DNA of 64,000 nt from Oscillospiraceae bacterium (GTDB lineage Bacteria > Bacillota > Clostridia > Oscillospirales > Oscillospiraceae), in NCBI GenBank assembly GCA_009777775.1, contig WRLE01000002.1, positions 124,001 to 188,000 on the forward strand, written 5' to 3'. A program made the translations under genes and the position numbers. Each line of letters begins with the position of its first letter. Position 1 is the stretch's first letter. The notes below the pieces were generated by a model. It was not told where the DNA came from. It did no database searches and saw only the letters and a program-made list of their open reading frames with translations. Shown piece by piece: positions 24,360 to 34,944 of this stretch.

Positions 24360-27300
24360 CTAACCTAGCTTGCTTTTATATATGTTATACCTTGTGCTGT
24401 TGGCAGCGTTTAGGGCTGTTTCCAGGTGGTCTTTGGCTGTTTCGAGTTGATTTAGTTCTTGGTGGTAGAGACATAGGTTGAAATATGCTTCGTGGCAGAC
24501 CTTTGGGGGGCAATAAGTGCATTTGGCGGCATTGTTTATTGCCTCCTCAAAATGAGCGAGTGCTTTCTTATTGTTTCCCAGTCCCATATAGCAGCTGCCG
24601 ATTTTGGCATTAGTACAAGCATCGAGGGTTTTTTTGAGATACATTTTCAAAGCCTTACGGAAATCCTTTACCGCTTTTTTCTTTTCCCCCAGTTTTTTAT
24701 ATGTCTCTGCACGAGCTAAAAAGCAGTCAGGGTCACCAGCATCTGCACTAATCGCTCTATGAAACCATTCAAGTGCCTCCTTATAATCATCATTCCAATA
24801 ATGAATATATCCAATGGAAATCAAAGCATTGGCATATTCACTATTCCACTCCAGCGCTAGGTTGAAATATTCAAGTGCTGTCTCGTCATCGTTGAGAAAA
24901 ACCCTATATGTATGCCCAAGGGAATAATAAATACCTTCAACACTCCAAGACGCTCTTAGTGCATTGGTATCGCTGAGAGCCTTTAGGAAATCCTGCACCG
25001 CCTCCTGTTGCTTATTCATGTTTTTATATATATAACCGCGCCGAGCAAATAGGCTCACATTATCTGGATTTTGATTTATATTCTCATTTAGTAAATCTAT
25101 CGCCTCATCATATTTACCAAGACAGCTGAGACAGTCTCCTATGCTCTCGATGATATTCGGCCATCGAGGTTCCATATCTAAAATAGCATAATATTGGTCC
25201 AGAGCACTTTGATAATCATCTCGAATGTCAATATAGCAATAAGCTAACCTTTGTCGTAAGCGTTCGCTCGTGGGAAACTCATCAATTGATTTTTCCAGAT
25301 GGGCTATCGCATCCTCGCCTTTGTTAAGATTGATTAAAACTCGCCCTTTAATATTTCGACTCTCTGCGCTATCGAAACTATTAATTAAGCGTTCTGCCCA
25401 ATTAAGAGCATCATAGTGCAAATTTCTGTTTGAATATATAGAAATTATCCAATCATAATCGCCTTCTTGACAGATGTCCATTTTTGCTGCCGATTCAAAT
25501 GATTTCTTCGCCAACCTGAGTTGGTCTATTTGTAAATATGTCTCTCCCCGATCGATATATGGAGCTGTTCCAAAACTTTCTTCTTTTATTAGGCGATTAA
25601 ATATCTTGATAGCTTTCGAATATTCCATATGCTTTCTATATAACCTACCAAGATGCAACTCCCAAATAAGATGGCTCCCTTTTGAATCATATGCGATTGC
25701 CTTTTGAATATATTCGATCGCTAGCCCAAATTCTTCTCGCATTTCACAAACATAAGCCATTTCTCTATAAACGCGTGGTTTATAACTTTCTTCGATGGCT
25801 TCTTCAGATGATATAAGCTCAAGAAGTATAGTCCAAGACTGCTCATGACTTCCAATCGCTGCCAATGCAGTTGCTTTGTAATACTGTGCCCATGGGTGTT
25901 CGCTAAGTCCATATGTCGCTATATCCTCAATAATATTGAGGATATTGTTATAATTCCCTGTTGAGAGATATATCTCTATAATAATTACATAGGGTTCTGG
26001 GTTATATGGAAGTATTTGAATTGCAAGAGCGCAGCAGTCTATAGCTTCGGCATACATACCTAAGTCTCTGTATACATACGCTTTGCCAGTATATAGTATA
26101 ACCACTTGATCATTTACTTCTAAACCCACATCAAATTCAACAAGAGCTTCTTGTTGTTTTTCCAATTTATGTAGTGCCATACCCTTTGAATAATGGAGGT
26201 TCGCTTTTGAAGCTGTATCGTTGTCATCTATGGCAAGTCCTTCGTCCGCATATATTATTGCATCATCATAAGACTCCATAGCATTATAAGCAGATACCAA
26301 TATAACGTAGTTTCTAGACTTTTTTTGAAGGGAGACATCCTTTTGCAAAAACTCCAAGGCTCTTTCCGTTTCTCCCATATGTACTAGACATTCGCCCATG
26401 AATTCATAATATCGAAGTTGACTTTCTGCTTCATCGTATTTTCCAAGTAGCTCATAACAGTCATCGTATCTAGCTCTATTGAGATAATGCTTTGCGAGAG
26501 TAAATGCGATTTCGATATCATCAGGGCTATTTCGATGCAAAGCCTCGTACCTTTCAATCAGCATTTCGCTAACATGCTGAAAAGACATAAGCACGAAAGC
26601 ACTTGATGGATATTTATCAAACAATACAAGCAAACGCTCCCGGGCTTCTTCATATTCTTCAAGACTTATCAGGCATTCAATAAGCCCCTTTACGGCACCA
26701 AAATGTGAAGGTAGCTCATCCAACAATCCTTTAAAAACTACCAGTGCATCTTGAGCATTTTCCATCCCTTGAAGCGCAATGGCATATGCGAAGCGAGAGT
26801 TGACATCATCGGAATATTGCAAAAATGCTTCCCTTGCATATACCAATGCATTTTCTTTTTCTCCCCGAGCCAAAGCAAGCTTTGATTTTAAATGGAGCAA
26901 GCATGGATGATTTATCCCTGTTTGCTCCATTTCGTCTATCAGCAGATCAACATCATCGAGTTCATTTCTACCAACTAAACCATCGGCTTCATAAAGTAAA
27001 TATATAAAGCGGTCAGGACTAATGTCTATGGGGAATTGGTCGTAGCTCGGATATTCTGATACTATCTGGTTTTCCATATACTCGAAGAATCCGGCAGGTA
27101 TTGTCATTGTCAACGCTGCTTTTTTTTGAAGCCAAGCAAAGCGATCATTAAGTATTTGCAATACTGCTGATGGTAAATACCAATGATCAAGCAAGAATAT
27201 CAGTATTACATTGCTTGCCGCGTCTTCAGTTGCCAACTGTACACACACATCCTCTTTGAGAAGCTCTTTCCAGCTCTGTACCGATATGCGCTGGGAAAAA

Positions 27301-27530
27301 TCCCCATATAATAATTCCAATTTCTTTTTAAAAAGCCCCATGGGGGTATCGTCTGCAACCGCATCAATTGTCTCAAGAATTTCCTCATATGCAGCCCTGA
27401 CTCTTTGAAATCCTTCCGGGTCATCTTCTGGGTTGTGTTTGGCAATAGCAACCATATATGCTCGTCTTATGGCATCTTTATCATCAGTTTCTTCTAGGTT
27501 TAATACCAACCAAGGATTCACGATTATCAA
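24360..27530 (-). CDS. J-domain protein with long TPR array
   Basis: 1056 residues. The first ~60 residues are a J-domain ([35 protein letters not shown]), but the HPD tripeptide that triggers Hsp70 ATPase reads HNPEDDPE. The rest, from about 180, is a continuous series of some twenty tetratricopeptide repeats. Examples: [53 protein letters not shown]. The start codon is TTG overlapping the hsp70 stop (27527-27530) with AAAGGGG upstream. The pairing with a dedicated Hsp70 points to a chaperone couple, the TPR part probably holding client proteins. Confidence 0.8.
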   Translation of the reverse strand: MIIVNPWLVLNLEETDDKDAIRRAYMVAIAKHNPEDDPEGFQRVRAAYEEILETIDAVADDTPMGLFKKKLELLYGDFSQRISVQSWKELLKEDVCVQLATEDAASNVILIFLLDHWYLPSAVLQILNDRFAWLQKKAALTMTIPAGFFEYMENQIVSEYPSYDQFPIDISPDRFIYLLYEADGLVGRNELDDVDLLIDEMEQTGINHPCLLHLKSKLALARGEKENALVYAREAFLQYSDDVNSRFAYAIALQGMENAQDALVVFKGLLDELPSHFGAVKGLIECLISLEEYEEARERLLVLFDKYPSSAFVLMSFQHVSEMLIERYEALHRNSPDDIEIAFTLAKHYLNRARYDDCYELLGKYDEAESQLRYYEFMGECLVHMGETERALEFLQKDVSLQKKSRNYVILVSAYNAMESYDDAIIYADEGLAIDDNDTASKANLHYSKGMALHKLEKQQEALVEFDVGLEVNDQVVILYTGKAYVYRDLGMYAEAIDCCALAIQILPYNPEPYVIIIEIYLSTGNYNNILNIIEDIATYGLSEHPWAQYYKATALAAIGSHEQSWTILLELISSEEAIEESYKPRVYREMAYVCEMREEFGLAIEYIQKAIAYDSKGSHLIWELHLGRLYRKHMEYSKAIKIFNRLIKEESFGTAPYIDRGETYLQIDQLRLAKKSFESAAKMDICQEGDYDWIISIYSNRNLHYDALNWAERLINSFDSAESRNIKGRVLINLNKGEDAIAHLEKSIDEFPTSERLRQRLAYCYIDIRDDYQSALDQYYAILDMEPRWPNIIESIGDCLSCLGKYDEAIDLLNENINQNPDNVSLFARRGYIYKNMNKQQEAVQDFLKALSDTNALRASWSVEGIYYSLGHTYRVFLNDDETALEYFNLALEWNSEYANALISIGYIHYWNDDYKEALEWFHRAISADAGDPDCFLARAETYKKLGEKKKAVKDFRKALKMYLKKTLDACTNAKIGSCYMGLGNNKKALAHFEEAINNAAKCTYCPPKVCHEAYFNLCLYHQELNQLETAKDHLETALNAANSTRYNIYKSKLG

Positions 27531-29221
27531 AATCCCCTTTCAAATTCCATTTGGTCTAATTTTTCTTTGAATGTAACACAAAAATCCCGTATTTTACGCT
27601 CGTCCTGCGTGTCCAATACATCATCAAAGGCTTGGAGTTCCTTTTCCATGATTTGACGCTGGCTCCCTATGCTTTCCTCATACATTCGTTCCCCGCGCGC
27701 CTTTAAATAACGGTATTCTTCCTTGTCTCTGGGATGTATTTTTATGCTTGCTAACTCACTAATTTTTTGTTCTATTTCATCTTTTGTTAATACCCCAGGA
27801 TTTTTTTCGATGACTAGGGTTTTTTTCTCCGAAGTGGAAACCACAACTACCTCCACTTCGAGAATTCCATTTATATTATAAGTATACCTGACATCAACAG
27901 CTTCTTTGCCCGCTGGGGCTCGAGGTACTGATATTTCTATTTCTCCCAATGGAATGTTATCATCTGCTTTTCGACTCTCGCCTTGTAGAATTTTCACTAG
28001 TATTGTCGCTTGGTTATCATTGAGGGTGTACAGTCTCTCTGTGCGAGAAATAGGTATAACTGAATTTCTTTCAATAATAGGGAAGTAATGACCTGAGGAA
28101 TAAAACCCATTTGGTCTATACACAGCGATACTGGTTCCTAGGGTGTATGGACAAACATCGGTGAGTACAACCTCAGACAAAGCCTCATTTCGAGCTTTAA
28201 TGGCAGAGAGAATCGCTGCACCAAGGGCAACAACCTCATCAGGATTGATACTGGCAGCTGGATTTCGCCCAAACAACTTTTCAACAAAATCCTTGATAAT
28301 GTCAAGTTTTGTTGCTCCTCCAACCAATAGTATGGTGTCAATGTCTTCGATGTTCACAGCAGCATCGGAAACCGCACGTTTTAGCGGGTCATATAGCCTT
28401 CTGAATAAAGCTTCGCAACAAAGCTCGTATTCATCAATATCTACTGTTGTCTCATAAAGACAGTTTCTCAAAAAGCAACTAATGGTAACAATTCGTGATT
28501 TTGAAAATGCATACTTGGCATTTTCTGCACTTTTATATATCATAGCAGACTCGCTGCGAGTGAGATTATATAAATCATTTCTTTGTATGAATAACTCAGC
28601 CAATACTTCGGTGAAATCCTCTCCACCTAAATAATTATCTCCAGCAACCGCTCGAATTTCCATTACATTGTTATATTTTTCCAATATGGAAACATCAAAG
28701 GTGCCGCCACCCAAGTCAAATACTAGGTATTTTGTATAGTCTCTTTTTTCATGCAAACCATATGCAATCGCAGCAGCAGTCGGCTCATTAACAATACGTT
28801 CGACTTTAAGCCCTGCCAGTTCTCCAGCAATCTTCGTGTTTCGTCTTTGGGCATCGCTGAAATAAGCAGGGACTGAGACAACGGCTTCCTCCACCGTTTC
28901 ACCCAGATAGAGTTCGGCATCTTCTTTGAGCTTTTTGATAATCATTGAAGATAGTTCCTCGGGCAAAAAGGTTTTATCGCCGAGAATATATTCCTTTTTG
29001 GAACCCATATTGCGCTTGAATACAGCTGCTGTTTGATTTGGATGTGAAATTAAACGCTCTTTTGCAATTTTTCCCACAAAAATATTACCATCATCATCTA
29101 CGCTTACAACAGATGGTGTGAGGTTTTCTTTGTAAACATTTGGGATGATGATGGGTCCATCACTGGAAAAATATGCGGCAAGACTATTTGTAGTCCCTAA
29201 ATCAATACCTATTATCGCCAT
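27527..29221 (-). CDS. Hsp70-family ATPase (DnaK-like, short)
   Basis: 564 residues, about 45 shorter than DnaK. The nucleotide-binding domain shows [62 protein letters not shown] and [16 protein letters not shown], all intact. A substrate-binding beta domain follows (about 375-480) and then a shortened helical lid. It is a specialised paralogue, not the main dnaK, because grpE/dnaJ are absent and the partner is the J-domain/TPR gene that overlaps its stop codon. It follows the ABC ATPase gene by 89 bases. Confidence 0.88.
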   Translation of the reverse strand: MAIIGIDLGTTNSLAAYFSSDGPIIIPNVYKENLTPSVVSVDDDGNIFVGKIAKERLISHPNQTAAVFKRNMGSKKEYILGDKTFLPEELSSMIIKKLKEDAELYLGETVEEAVVSVPAYFSDAQRRNTKIAGELAGLKVERIVNEPTAAAIAYGLHEKRDYTKYLVFDLGGGTFDVSILEKYNNVMEIRAVAGDNYLGGEDFTEVLAELFIQRNDLYNLTRSESAMIYKSAENAKYAFSKSRIVTISCFLRNCLYETTVDIDEYELCCEALFRRLYDPLKRAVSDAAVNIEDIDTILLVGGATKLDIIKDFVEKLFGRNPAASINPDEVVALGAAILSAIKARNEALSEVVLTDVCPYTLGTSIAVYRPNGFYSSGHYFPIIERNSVIPISRTERLYTLNDNQATILVKILQGESRKADDNIPLGEIEISVPRAPAGKEAVDVRYTYNINGILEVEVVVVSTSEKKTLVIEKNPGVLTKDEIEQKISELASIKIHPRDKEEYRYLKARGERMYEESIGSQRQIMEKELQAFDDVLDTQDERKIRDFCVTFKEKLDQMEFERGF

Positions 29222-29265
29222 GGTAAACTGACAATCCCCCTAATTCCTAAATCCTATTTTAATTT

Positions 29266-29313
29266 AACTCCTAACTTCTAATTCCTAACTCCTAACTCCT
29301 AACTCCTAACTCA
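29266..29313. repeat. Short tandem heptamer repeat (CCTAACT)
   Basis: Four uninterrupted copies of a 7-base unit (CCTAACT) within 29281-29313, with degenerate copies (CCTAACTTCTAATT) before them. On the minus strand the unit reads AGTTAGG and supplies repeated AGGAG-like strings. It lies between the ABC ATPase stop and the hsp70 start. Confidence 0.8.
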
Positions 29314-30420
29314 GCTAATCCGTTCTTCGCTTTCTTTATCGAATAAATAAAGCTTCTCACAATCTATTGCAAGGCGAACATCGCTTCCGGGTCTGGCTGC
29401 TGCGTTGACCGGGAGAGTGGCGATTAATTGAGTACTGCCGGAACTAACATATAAATACACTCCAGCACCCATTAATTCTGACAGCTCGACTTTTGCCTCG
29501 ATAACACCAGGGTAGCTTATACTATTCTTTTCGCTTTCGAGATATAAGCTCTCTGGTCTTATACCTACTATTATATCCTTGCCAATATATCTGTCAATAG
29601 TGTCCGAAGCGAAACGCGAATTTGGTAGCATAAGCTCTCCGCCATCGAAGGAAATCCATAAACTTCCATCTCTATATAATAATGTAGCATCGAAGGTATT
29701 CATCTGGGGTGAACCTATAAAACCAGCTACAAAAAGATTGCAAGGGAAGTCGTAAAGGTTTTGTGGAGAATCAACCTGTTGGATAAATCCGTCTTTCATC
29801 ACCACAAGCCTTTCTCCCATGGTCATGGCTTCCGTTTGATCATGGGTGACATATACAAAGGTTGTGCCAAGACTAATGTGCAGCTTCGTAATTTCCGAGC
29901 GCATTTGGGTACGTAGCTTGGCATCTAGATTCGACAAAGGTTCATCCAACAAAAAGACAGCAGGGTCTCTCACTATTGCTCTACCCAAGGCTACACGTTG
30001 CCGTTGTCCACCAGACAAGGCTCTCGGTTTTCTTTGCAAAAGATCGCTTAAATCAAGTATTTTCGCCACTTCTTCGACTTTTTCCTTGATTATCTTTTTT
30101 GGGATTTTTCGCAGCTTTAATCCATATGCAATATTATTATATACAGTCATATGGGGAAAAAGAGCATAGTTTTGAAACACCATGGCTATGTCCCTGTCCT
30201 TTGGTGCAACATTATTAATGAGCCTATCGTCGAGATATAGCTCCCCATCGCTTATTTCTTCAAGCCCTGCTATCATACGCAGGGTTGTAGATTTTCCACA
30301 ACCAGAAGGTCCCACTAGCACAACAAATTCTCCATCCATTATTTCCATGGAGAAATCATCGACGGCTACAACACCGCCTGGGTATATTTTTTTAACATTT
30401 TTAAAAGTTATGCTTGCCAT
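29311..30420 (-). CDS. ugpC: Sugar-type ABC importer ATPase (UgpC/MsmK family)
   Basis: 369 residues: Walker A GPSGCGKST, Q-loop VFQNYALFPHM, signature LSGGQRQR, Walker B VFLLDEPLSNLDAKLR, H-loop VTHDQTEAMTMG, then a C-terminal TOBE/regulatory region (about 240-369). This is the MalK/UgpC/MsmK type, which energises one or several carbohydrate importers. It is in line with the two permease and two binding-protein genes upstream, though separated from them by the adaptor and MacB-like genes. It should act as a dimer on the cytoplasmic face. Confidence 0.93.
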   Translation of the reverse strand: MASITFKNVKKIYPGGVVAVDDFSMEIMDGEFVVLVGPSGCGKSTTLRMIAGLEEISDGELYLDDRLINNVAPKDRDIAMVFQNYALFPHMTVYNNIAYGLKLRKIPKKIIKEKVEEVAKILDLSDLLQRKPRALSGGQRQRVALGRAIVRDPAVFLLDEPLSNLDAKLRTQMRSEITKLHISLGTTFVYVTHDQTEAMTMGERLVVMKDGFIQQVDSPQNLYDFPCNLFVAGFIGSPQMNTFDATLLYRDGSLWISFDGGELMLPNSRFASDTIDRYIGKDIIVGIRPESLYLESEKNSISYPGVIEAKVELSELMGAGVYLYVSSGSTQLIATLPVNAAARPGSDVRLAIDCEKLYLFDKESEERIS

Positions 30421-30498
30421 TTGTCGTCCAATCTGAGCAAGGTCATTTTACAGCTAGCTAAAATGTCCATTGCTCTACTTATGTGCATTAAATAGGTT

Positions 30499-31638
30499 TT
30501 ATTGTGGGTTTCTTATTTCGCGTTCTTCTTGTACTTCCCTTACTATCGCTTCGATGCCAGGAATGATAAGCTTTTCCATATTTGCTATCCTGTATTCCTC
30601 TGCCTTTCGATCGTGCTTTTCATCGATTTTTCTTTTAATAATTGATATGCACAATTTCACCAAATAGATGATTAGCTTTCTTCCATATACCAAAGTGCAG
30701 ATGATGGGAAAGACCGCACAGACAATTGTGAGAATCATTAACAGGGCAAGCCAGTCTTCGATGACGATGGCAGCATTTTCCCAATATGGTAACACTTGCC
30801 CATCAATGCGCATACTCCGCTGTCCATATGACTTTATAGTATCAAAAATCCTTGATAGTGCATATCGTTCGCTGTTTTCCACAATCGTTTCCCTGCTTGA
30901 GAAGTTATTAGTCATAATATTCATCGCAAAGCCACTTATGGGATTTGGCATGACGATTTCATATGATATTATTTCTGCGCTACCTCCATTTATTTCGCTA
31001 AGTGCTTCATATGACATATATATGGCTGCTGAGCCCGTGTAAGCTTTTTCGCTGGCAAAATCGCTTTCGCGGGAAACAACGCCAGCTATATAGTATGGTA
31101 TATTATTTATGCTCACTTGAAGTCCTTCAAGGTAGACTGAGCCAAAAAGCCTCCAGGCAAGCTCTTCATCCAAAAGTACTCTGTCTTTCATCAAGTCATT
31201 GGGAGAAAAATAGCTCCCATCACGTAGATATAAAGGATGAAAAAGGAAATAGTCTCCACCGACAGCGAAGACTTGCGCTGCGGTAGTTCCTGTATTGCCA
31301 ACAACGTTTACAGTCCCCGTAGCCGACCATGCATCAGTATAAAGTCTTCTGTCGTCTGTAGTAGATATTGACGCTTCAACCAGAGCTTTTTCCACATTTT
31401 CCCGAATACTGCGAATCATATATTCGCTAAAGCCAGACCCTTGGGGTAGAAATACTGATATTTGAGAAAAATGCTCACCGCTTTGCCCTGCCCATGCCTT
31501 TGCCGCCTGTTGGCTTCTAAGCATATTTTTAAAAGAAGCCGATATGAGGAAACAAATGATAACCGCAGTTGTCAATAGCATATTCACAACAATGAGTATA
31601 ATTGCGTTTTTTGACAGGGTTCTTTTTTTGCTCCGCAT
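30499..31638 (-). CDS. MacB-periplasmic-domain-like membrane protein, partner of the HlyD-like protein
   Basis: 379 residues. An N-terminal membrane helix (about 10-33) is followed by a ~240-residue extracytoplasmic domain resembling the MacB/FtsX core: LRDGSYFSPNDLMKDRVLLD, ELAWRLFGSVYLEGLQVSI, YYIAGVV. A second hydrophobic stretch (about 292-330) and a basic C-terminal tail close it. A full MacB/FtsX permease would have four helices, so two are missing. AGGAG lies ten bases before the ATG. It sits between the adaptor gene and the ABC ATPase gene. It could clamp the HlyD-like protein to the importer, but this is inference. Confidence 0.65.
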   Translation of the reverse strand: MRSKKRTLSKNAIILIVVNMLLTTAVIICFLISASFKNMLRSQQAAKAWAGQSGEHFSQISVFLPQGSGFSEYMIRSIRENVEKALVEASISTTDDRRLYTDAWSATGTVNVVGNTGTTAAQVFAVGGDYFLFHPLYLRDGSYFSPNDLMKDRVLLDEELAWRLFGSVYLEGLQVSINNIPYYIAGVVSRESDFASEKAYTGSAAIYMSYEALSEINGGSAEIISYEIVMPNPISGFAMNIMTNNFSSRETIVENSERYALSRIFDTIKSYGQRSMRIDGQVLPYWENAAIVIEDWLALLMILTIVCAVFPIICTLVYGRKLIIYLVKLCISIIKRKIDEKHDRKAEEYRIANMEKLIIPGIEAIVREVQEEREIRNPQ

Positions 31639-31682
31639 TTTGGTTTTGCTCCTATTGTTTTTGGGGGGTGCTGTGTGAGCGG

Positions 31683-31711
31683 GCGGCGCGTCAGGGATGC
31701 CGCGCCCTACG
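31683..31711. repeat. Dispersed GC-rich palindromic repeat, copy 1
   Basis: Contains GGCGCGTCAGGGATGCCGC, able to form a stem through GGCGCG/CGCGCC. Same element at 53568-53596, 53667-53695 and in the array at 56196-56454. It lies in the gap between the MacB-like and HlyD-like genes. Confidence 0.85.
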
Positions 31712-31728
31712 AAAAGGGGGGGTAGTGT

Positions 31729-33837
31729 TTAATTTATGAATCTTACTTGCATGCCGGGTTCTATGGGTCTGTTGGCTGTGGTTATTACGTAGTTTGAGCG
31801 ATCTAGGGCGCCGGATACTGCACTTTGGGTGTCGTCTGAGGCTATTATGTTTACATCAACGCGAGTGGCGACATAACGGTTACCCAAGGGGCTTCTATTT
31901 GTTTCTATAACCAACACGAAATCACCGTTTGTATCTGAGCGCAATGCGCTATTGGGAACGATGGTCGGATAGTTTTGGCTTCTTTGTCCAATGCTTATAC
32001 TAAGGGAAGTACCGCTTTCCACGTTACCTGAAACATCAAAGACCAAAATCCTTCCATTTACCGGATTTTGCGGGTCGTTTCTGATGGTGGATAGTATAAT
32101 CCGCAAATCTCCACCCCAATAGGAATATCTATCAAGTTCCGCAATGTCCCCTATTGCCACTTGCCGGCTTTGTTCCAGGGTGACGGGAATACTCATGGAG
32201 TACCCTCTATCGGTTAATTCAATGGTTATGAGCGTTGAACCAGGCTGGGTTTGGTCACCTGCTGATATGTTTATGGCTCTTATAATGCCGCTCACAGGCG
32301 ATGTGACCACAGCACCAGTTCCATCGGATTCCAGCTTTGCTATTTCGCTTCTTTTTATGCTTATTTGATTACGTTGCTCTGCCATGTTTAGAGACTGTAA
32401 CTCGCTGGCTATTCCATCCTTTTTTTGCTGTTCGCTGAGATTAAAGAGCAGTTCATCAATGGACATTTCCTGAGATTTTATGGCATCATCCGCTTGCCGC
32501 TGGATAGTTAATAAATTTTCTTCTTTGAGCTTCAGTTCATTTTCTGCTGCTGTGAATTCAGTTTTCGCTTTGTCCCTGTCCGTTAGAGCTTCATCCCTGT
32601 CTTTTTTCACAGCGGCGAGGGCTGTTTCCAAATCTTCTAGAGCTTCCGTTGCTTTTGTCAAATCACTTTTAGCATTTCTCTCCGCTGTTTGTGCATTTTC
32701 CAGCATCCTTGTACGGCGTTCATGTTCATATGAATTGTTACCACCAAGGAGACCATTGCGCTCCCTTTCCAACTGGAGCAAATCGTCTTCTAGCTTCGAT
32801 AGCTCGCCATCTAATTTAGTAAGTGTGCTGTAGGCAATATAATTTGGATCCGCGGTGCTACTACTATCAACATAAAATTGCCCATATGCAGCCAAATACG
32901 CCGCTCTTCTCACCATATCGTCCCAAGCTTCAGGCGGGGTGAGAACCAGAGGGGATGATGGGTCCGAGGGGTCGGATAGCTCCATGGTGGAAAAATGGTC
33001 AAAAGCATCAGTTACAAAGTCATCGTAATTTGATTGATGCATGATTTTCGCCACGTTGATTTCAGCGATTTTATTTGATATTTCTTCGTTTTTATTGTTA
33101 ATCCTCCGATTGACATCACTTGTGTCGCTACCTGAGTTGAGTCCACCAAGTTCCGATAAGTATCTTTGCGCATCTGCGACTGCTTCTGTGGCAGTAGTTA
33201 GCTTTGTTTGAGCTAGTTTCACTTGTTCCTGGGCAGTATCTCTAGAGCCTTCAGCAGTGGCATATCTTGTTTCTAAGCGACGCAATTCATCTTCCGCAGA
33301 GTCAAGGGTAAGCCTAGCTATTTCTAATTCCTCTTTTGCTTTGGCTATTTCTTCCTCACCCTTTTGAACTGCTTCGATTTTATTGGCTTCCAACTCTTCC
33401 AATTTCTCATTGGCTAGCCTAATACTGCGCTCTTGAGATGAGTAATCTCCATCCAGACTGGCATTTATAACAGCTCTTTCGTATTCAAGAGTCAATCTTC
33501 GTAGTTCCTCCCTGGCAGAAGACAGTTGGGTGCTTTCGGAGTCTGCAAGGGTGAAGAGGATGTCTCCTGTTTCCACTTGATTTCCAAGGCGCACATTTAC
33601 AGAGCTTATTGTCCTAGTTTGCTCCATTTTTACTTCATAACTGTTGTTTGCCGTTACCGTTGCTGTACCCCTTATTCTAGCATTAATTGTACCGGAACTG
33701 GTATAGCGTGCCGCCACTTCAGGCAAAGAGCGGTTCATAATAGTATTTGAGAAAAATGTCAATACGAGCAAAACAGCAAGAAACACGATTGCCGCATTTT
33801 TTACCCAATCTCTTTTTCGCACATTTTCTTCATTCAT
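31729..33837 (-). CDS. HlyD/RND-type membrane-fusion (adaptor) protein with extended coiled coil
   Basis: 702 residues, far longer than the usual 350-450. An N-terminal membrane anchor (about 12-33) is followed by a first lipoyl half-motif (VNVRLGNQVETGDILFTL). A very long heptad-rich coiled coil follows (about 100-510; repeated EELRRLE, AKTEFTAAENELKLKEENL). Then come the second lipoyl half (TSPVSGIIRAINISAGDQTQPGS) and beta-barrel domains to the end. Adaptors of this kind in Gram-positive bacteria pair with MacB-like exporters; the next gene encodes only the MacB-like extracellular part. Located inside a sugar-importer operon, which is unusual. Confidence 0.82.
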   Translation of the reverse strand: MNEENVRKRDWVKNAAIVFLAVLLVLTFFSNTIMNRSLPEVAARYTSSGTINARIRGTATVTANNSYEVKMEQTRTISSVNVRLGNQVETGDILFTLADSESTQLSSAREELRRLTLEYERAVINASLDGDYSSQERSIRLANEKLEELEANKIEAVQKGEEEIAKAKEELEIARLTLDSAEDELRRLETRYATAEGSRDTAQEQVKLAQTKLTTATEAVADAQRYLSELGGLNSGSDTSDVNRRINNKNEEISNKIAEINVAKIMHQSNYDDFVTDAFDHFSTMELSDPSDPSSPLVLTPPEAWDDMVRRAAYLAAYGQFYVDSSSTADPNYIAYSTLTKLDGELSKLEDDLLQLERERNGLLGGNNSYEHERRTRMLENAQTAERNAKSDLTKATEALEDLETALAAVKKDRDEALTDRDKAKTEFTAAENELKLKEENLLTIQRQADDAIKSQEMSIDELLFNLSEQQKKDGIASELQSLNMAEQRNQISIKRSEIAKLESDGTGAVVTSPVSGIIRAINISAGDQTQPGSTLITIELTDRGYSMSIPVTLEQSRQVAIGDIAELDRYSYWGGDLRIILSTIRNDPQNPVNGRILVFDVSGNVESGTSLSISIGQRSQNYPTIVPNSALRSDTNGDFVLVIETNRSPLGNRYVATRVDVNIIASDDTQSAVSGALDRSNYVITTANRPIEPGMQVRFIN

Positions 33838-33958
33838 TTACTTTACGACTCCGATCTAACTTTGATTTATTAACGATATTTGAGTACTGTACAGATGATA
33901 ATAACTCATTGTCTATGCTAGATGACTCATTCGTGTCGATTCCCAATAGTCGGTTATA

Positions 33959-34846
33959 TTACCCTTTCACAGAGCCTGAATGGGTGATGCCTTCCACCAG
34001 AGCTTCTTCGCCGTGGAGGAAGAGCAAAAGGGGTGGAATCATGTATACAACTGCTATAGCGAAAGCGACACCGACTTCCCCTGCGTTAATGACGGAAAGA
34101 TACACCGACAAGGGTTGCTTATCAGCTTCATTTAACATTATGATGGGTAATTCCACCATATTCCAATAGTCAATAAATACCAATATTACAATGGAATACA
34201 GAGCACTCCTACATTGGGGTAGGCACACTCCTGTGAATATCTGCCATTCACTGGCACCATCGAGTTTTGCTGCTTCAATGAGGGAAACGGGGATGCGCCG
34301 CATAAACTTCGTAAGTAGAAACACAGAAAATGGAGCAAAAGCACCTGGGAAGATGACTGCCCATCTTGTGTTAATGAGCCCAGTCCAATTGGCAACAAGA
34401 TAATTTGGTACGGTGGTGACTTGATATGGCATAAGCATTAGTATTATATATGAAAAGAATATCACATTCTTAAAGCGGCTTTGATATCGGGAAAAGCTGT
34501 ATGCAGCAAAGGAGGCTATTCCCACTTGGGCGATGACTATGGGTAAAACTAAAATTATGGAGTTCCAAAGCTTTAATATATAGTCTGGACTGCGAAATAG
34601 CACAACAATATATTGAATGAAGCTCACCTTGTCGGGTATCAGCTTTAGATTCACACTATCTGAAACATAAGCATTTCCGCTGCTTTGCCTCGCATCACGG
34701 AAAACCATTCCATAATTAGAGTCAATTTCGCTTTGAGCCATAAAGGAGTTTGACAAGGTGAGTACAGTGGGCATTAGAAAACCTACAGCAAAGACTGCTG
34801 CAAGTAAAAACAAGATAGTGCGTCCTATGTATCTTTTTTTACCCAT
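33959..34846 (-). CDS. Carbohydrate ABC transporter permease, MalG type
   Basis: 295 residues with six predicted membrane helices. The EAA loop preceding the fifth helix reads EAAKLDGASEWQIFTGVCLPQCRS, with the conserved EAA-x3-G element that contacts the ATPase. AAAGGAGG lies ahead of the ATG. It pairs with the MalF-type permease gene 98 bases upstream. The insertion between helices 1 and 2 (about 40-85) is longer than in many MalG proteins. Confidence 0.92.
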   Translation of the reverse strand: MGKKRYIGRTILFLLAAVFAVGFLMPTVLTLSNSFMAQSEIDSNYGMVFRDARQSSGNAYVSDSVNLKLIPDKVSFIQYIVVLFRSPDYILKLWNSIILVLPIVIAQVGIASFAAYSFSRYQSRFKNVIFFSYIILMLMPYQVTTVPNYLVANWTGLINTRWAVIFPGAFAPFSVFLLTKFMRRIPVSLIEAAKLDGASEWQIFTGVCLPQCRSALYSIVILVFIDYWNMVELPIIMLNEADKQPLSVYLSVINAGEVGVAFAIAVVYMIPPLLLFLHGEEALVEGITHSGSVKG

Positions 34847-34944
34847 TTTACTGTTAGTCCTCCTTTAACATCATAAACTTGTCGCTCATTGAGCTCTAGC
34901 TAGCACTCCCAAGGTCATATTCCGCAAAGACCATCTACATTGCT

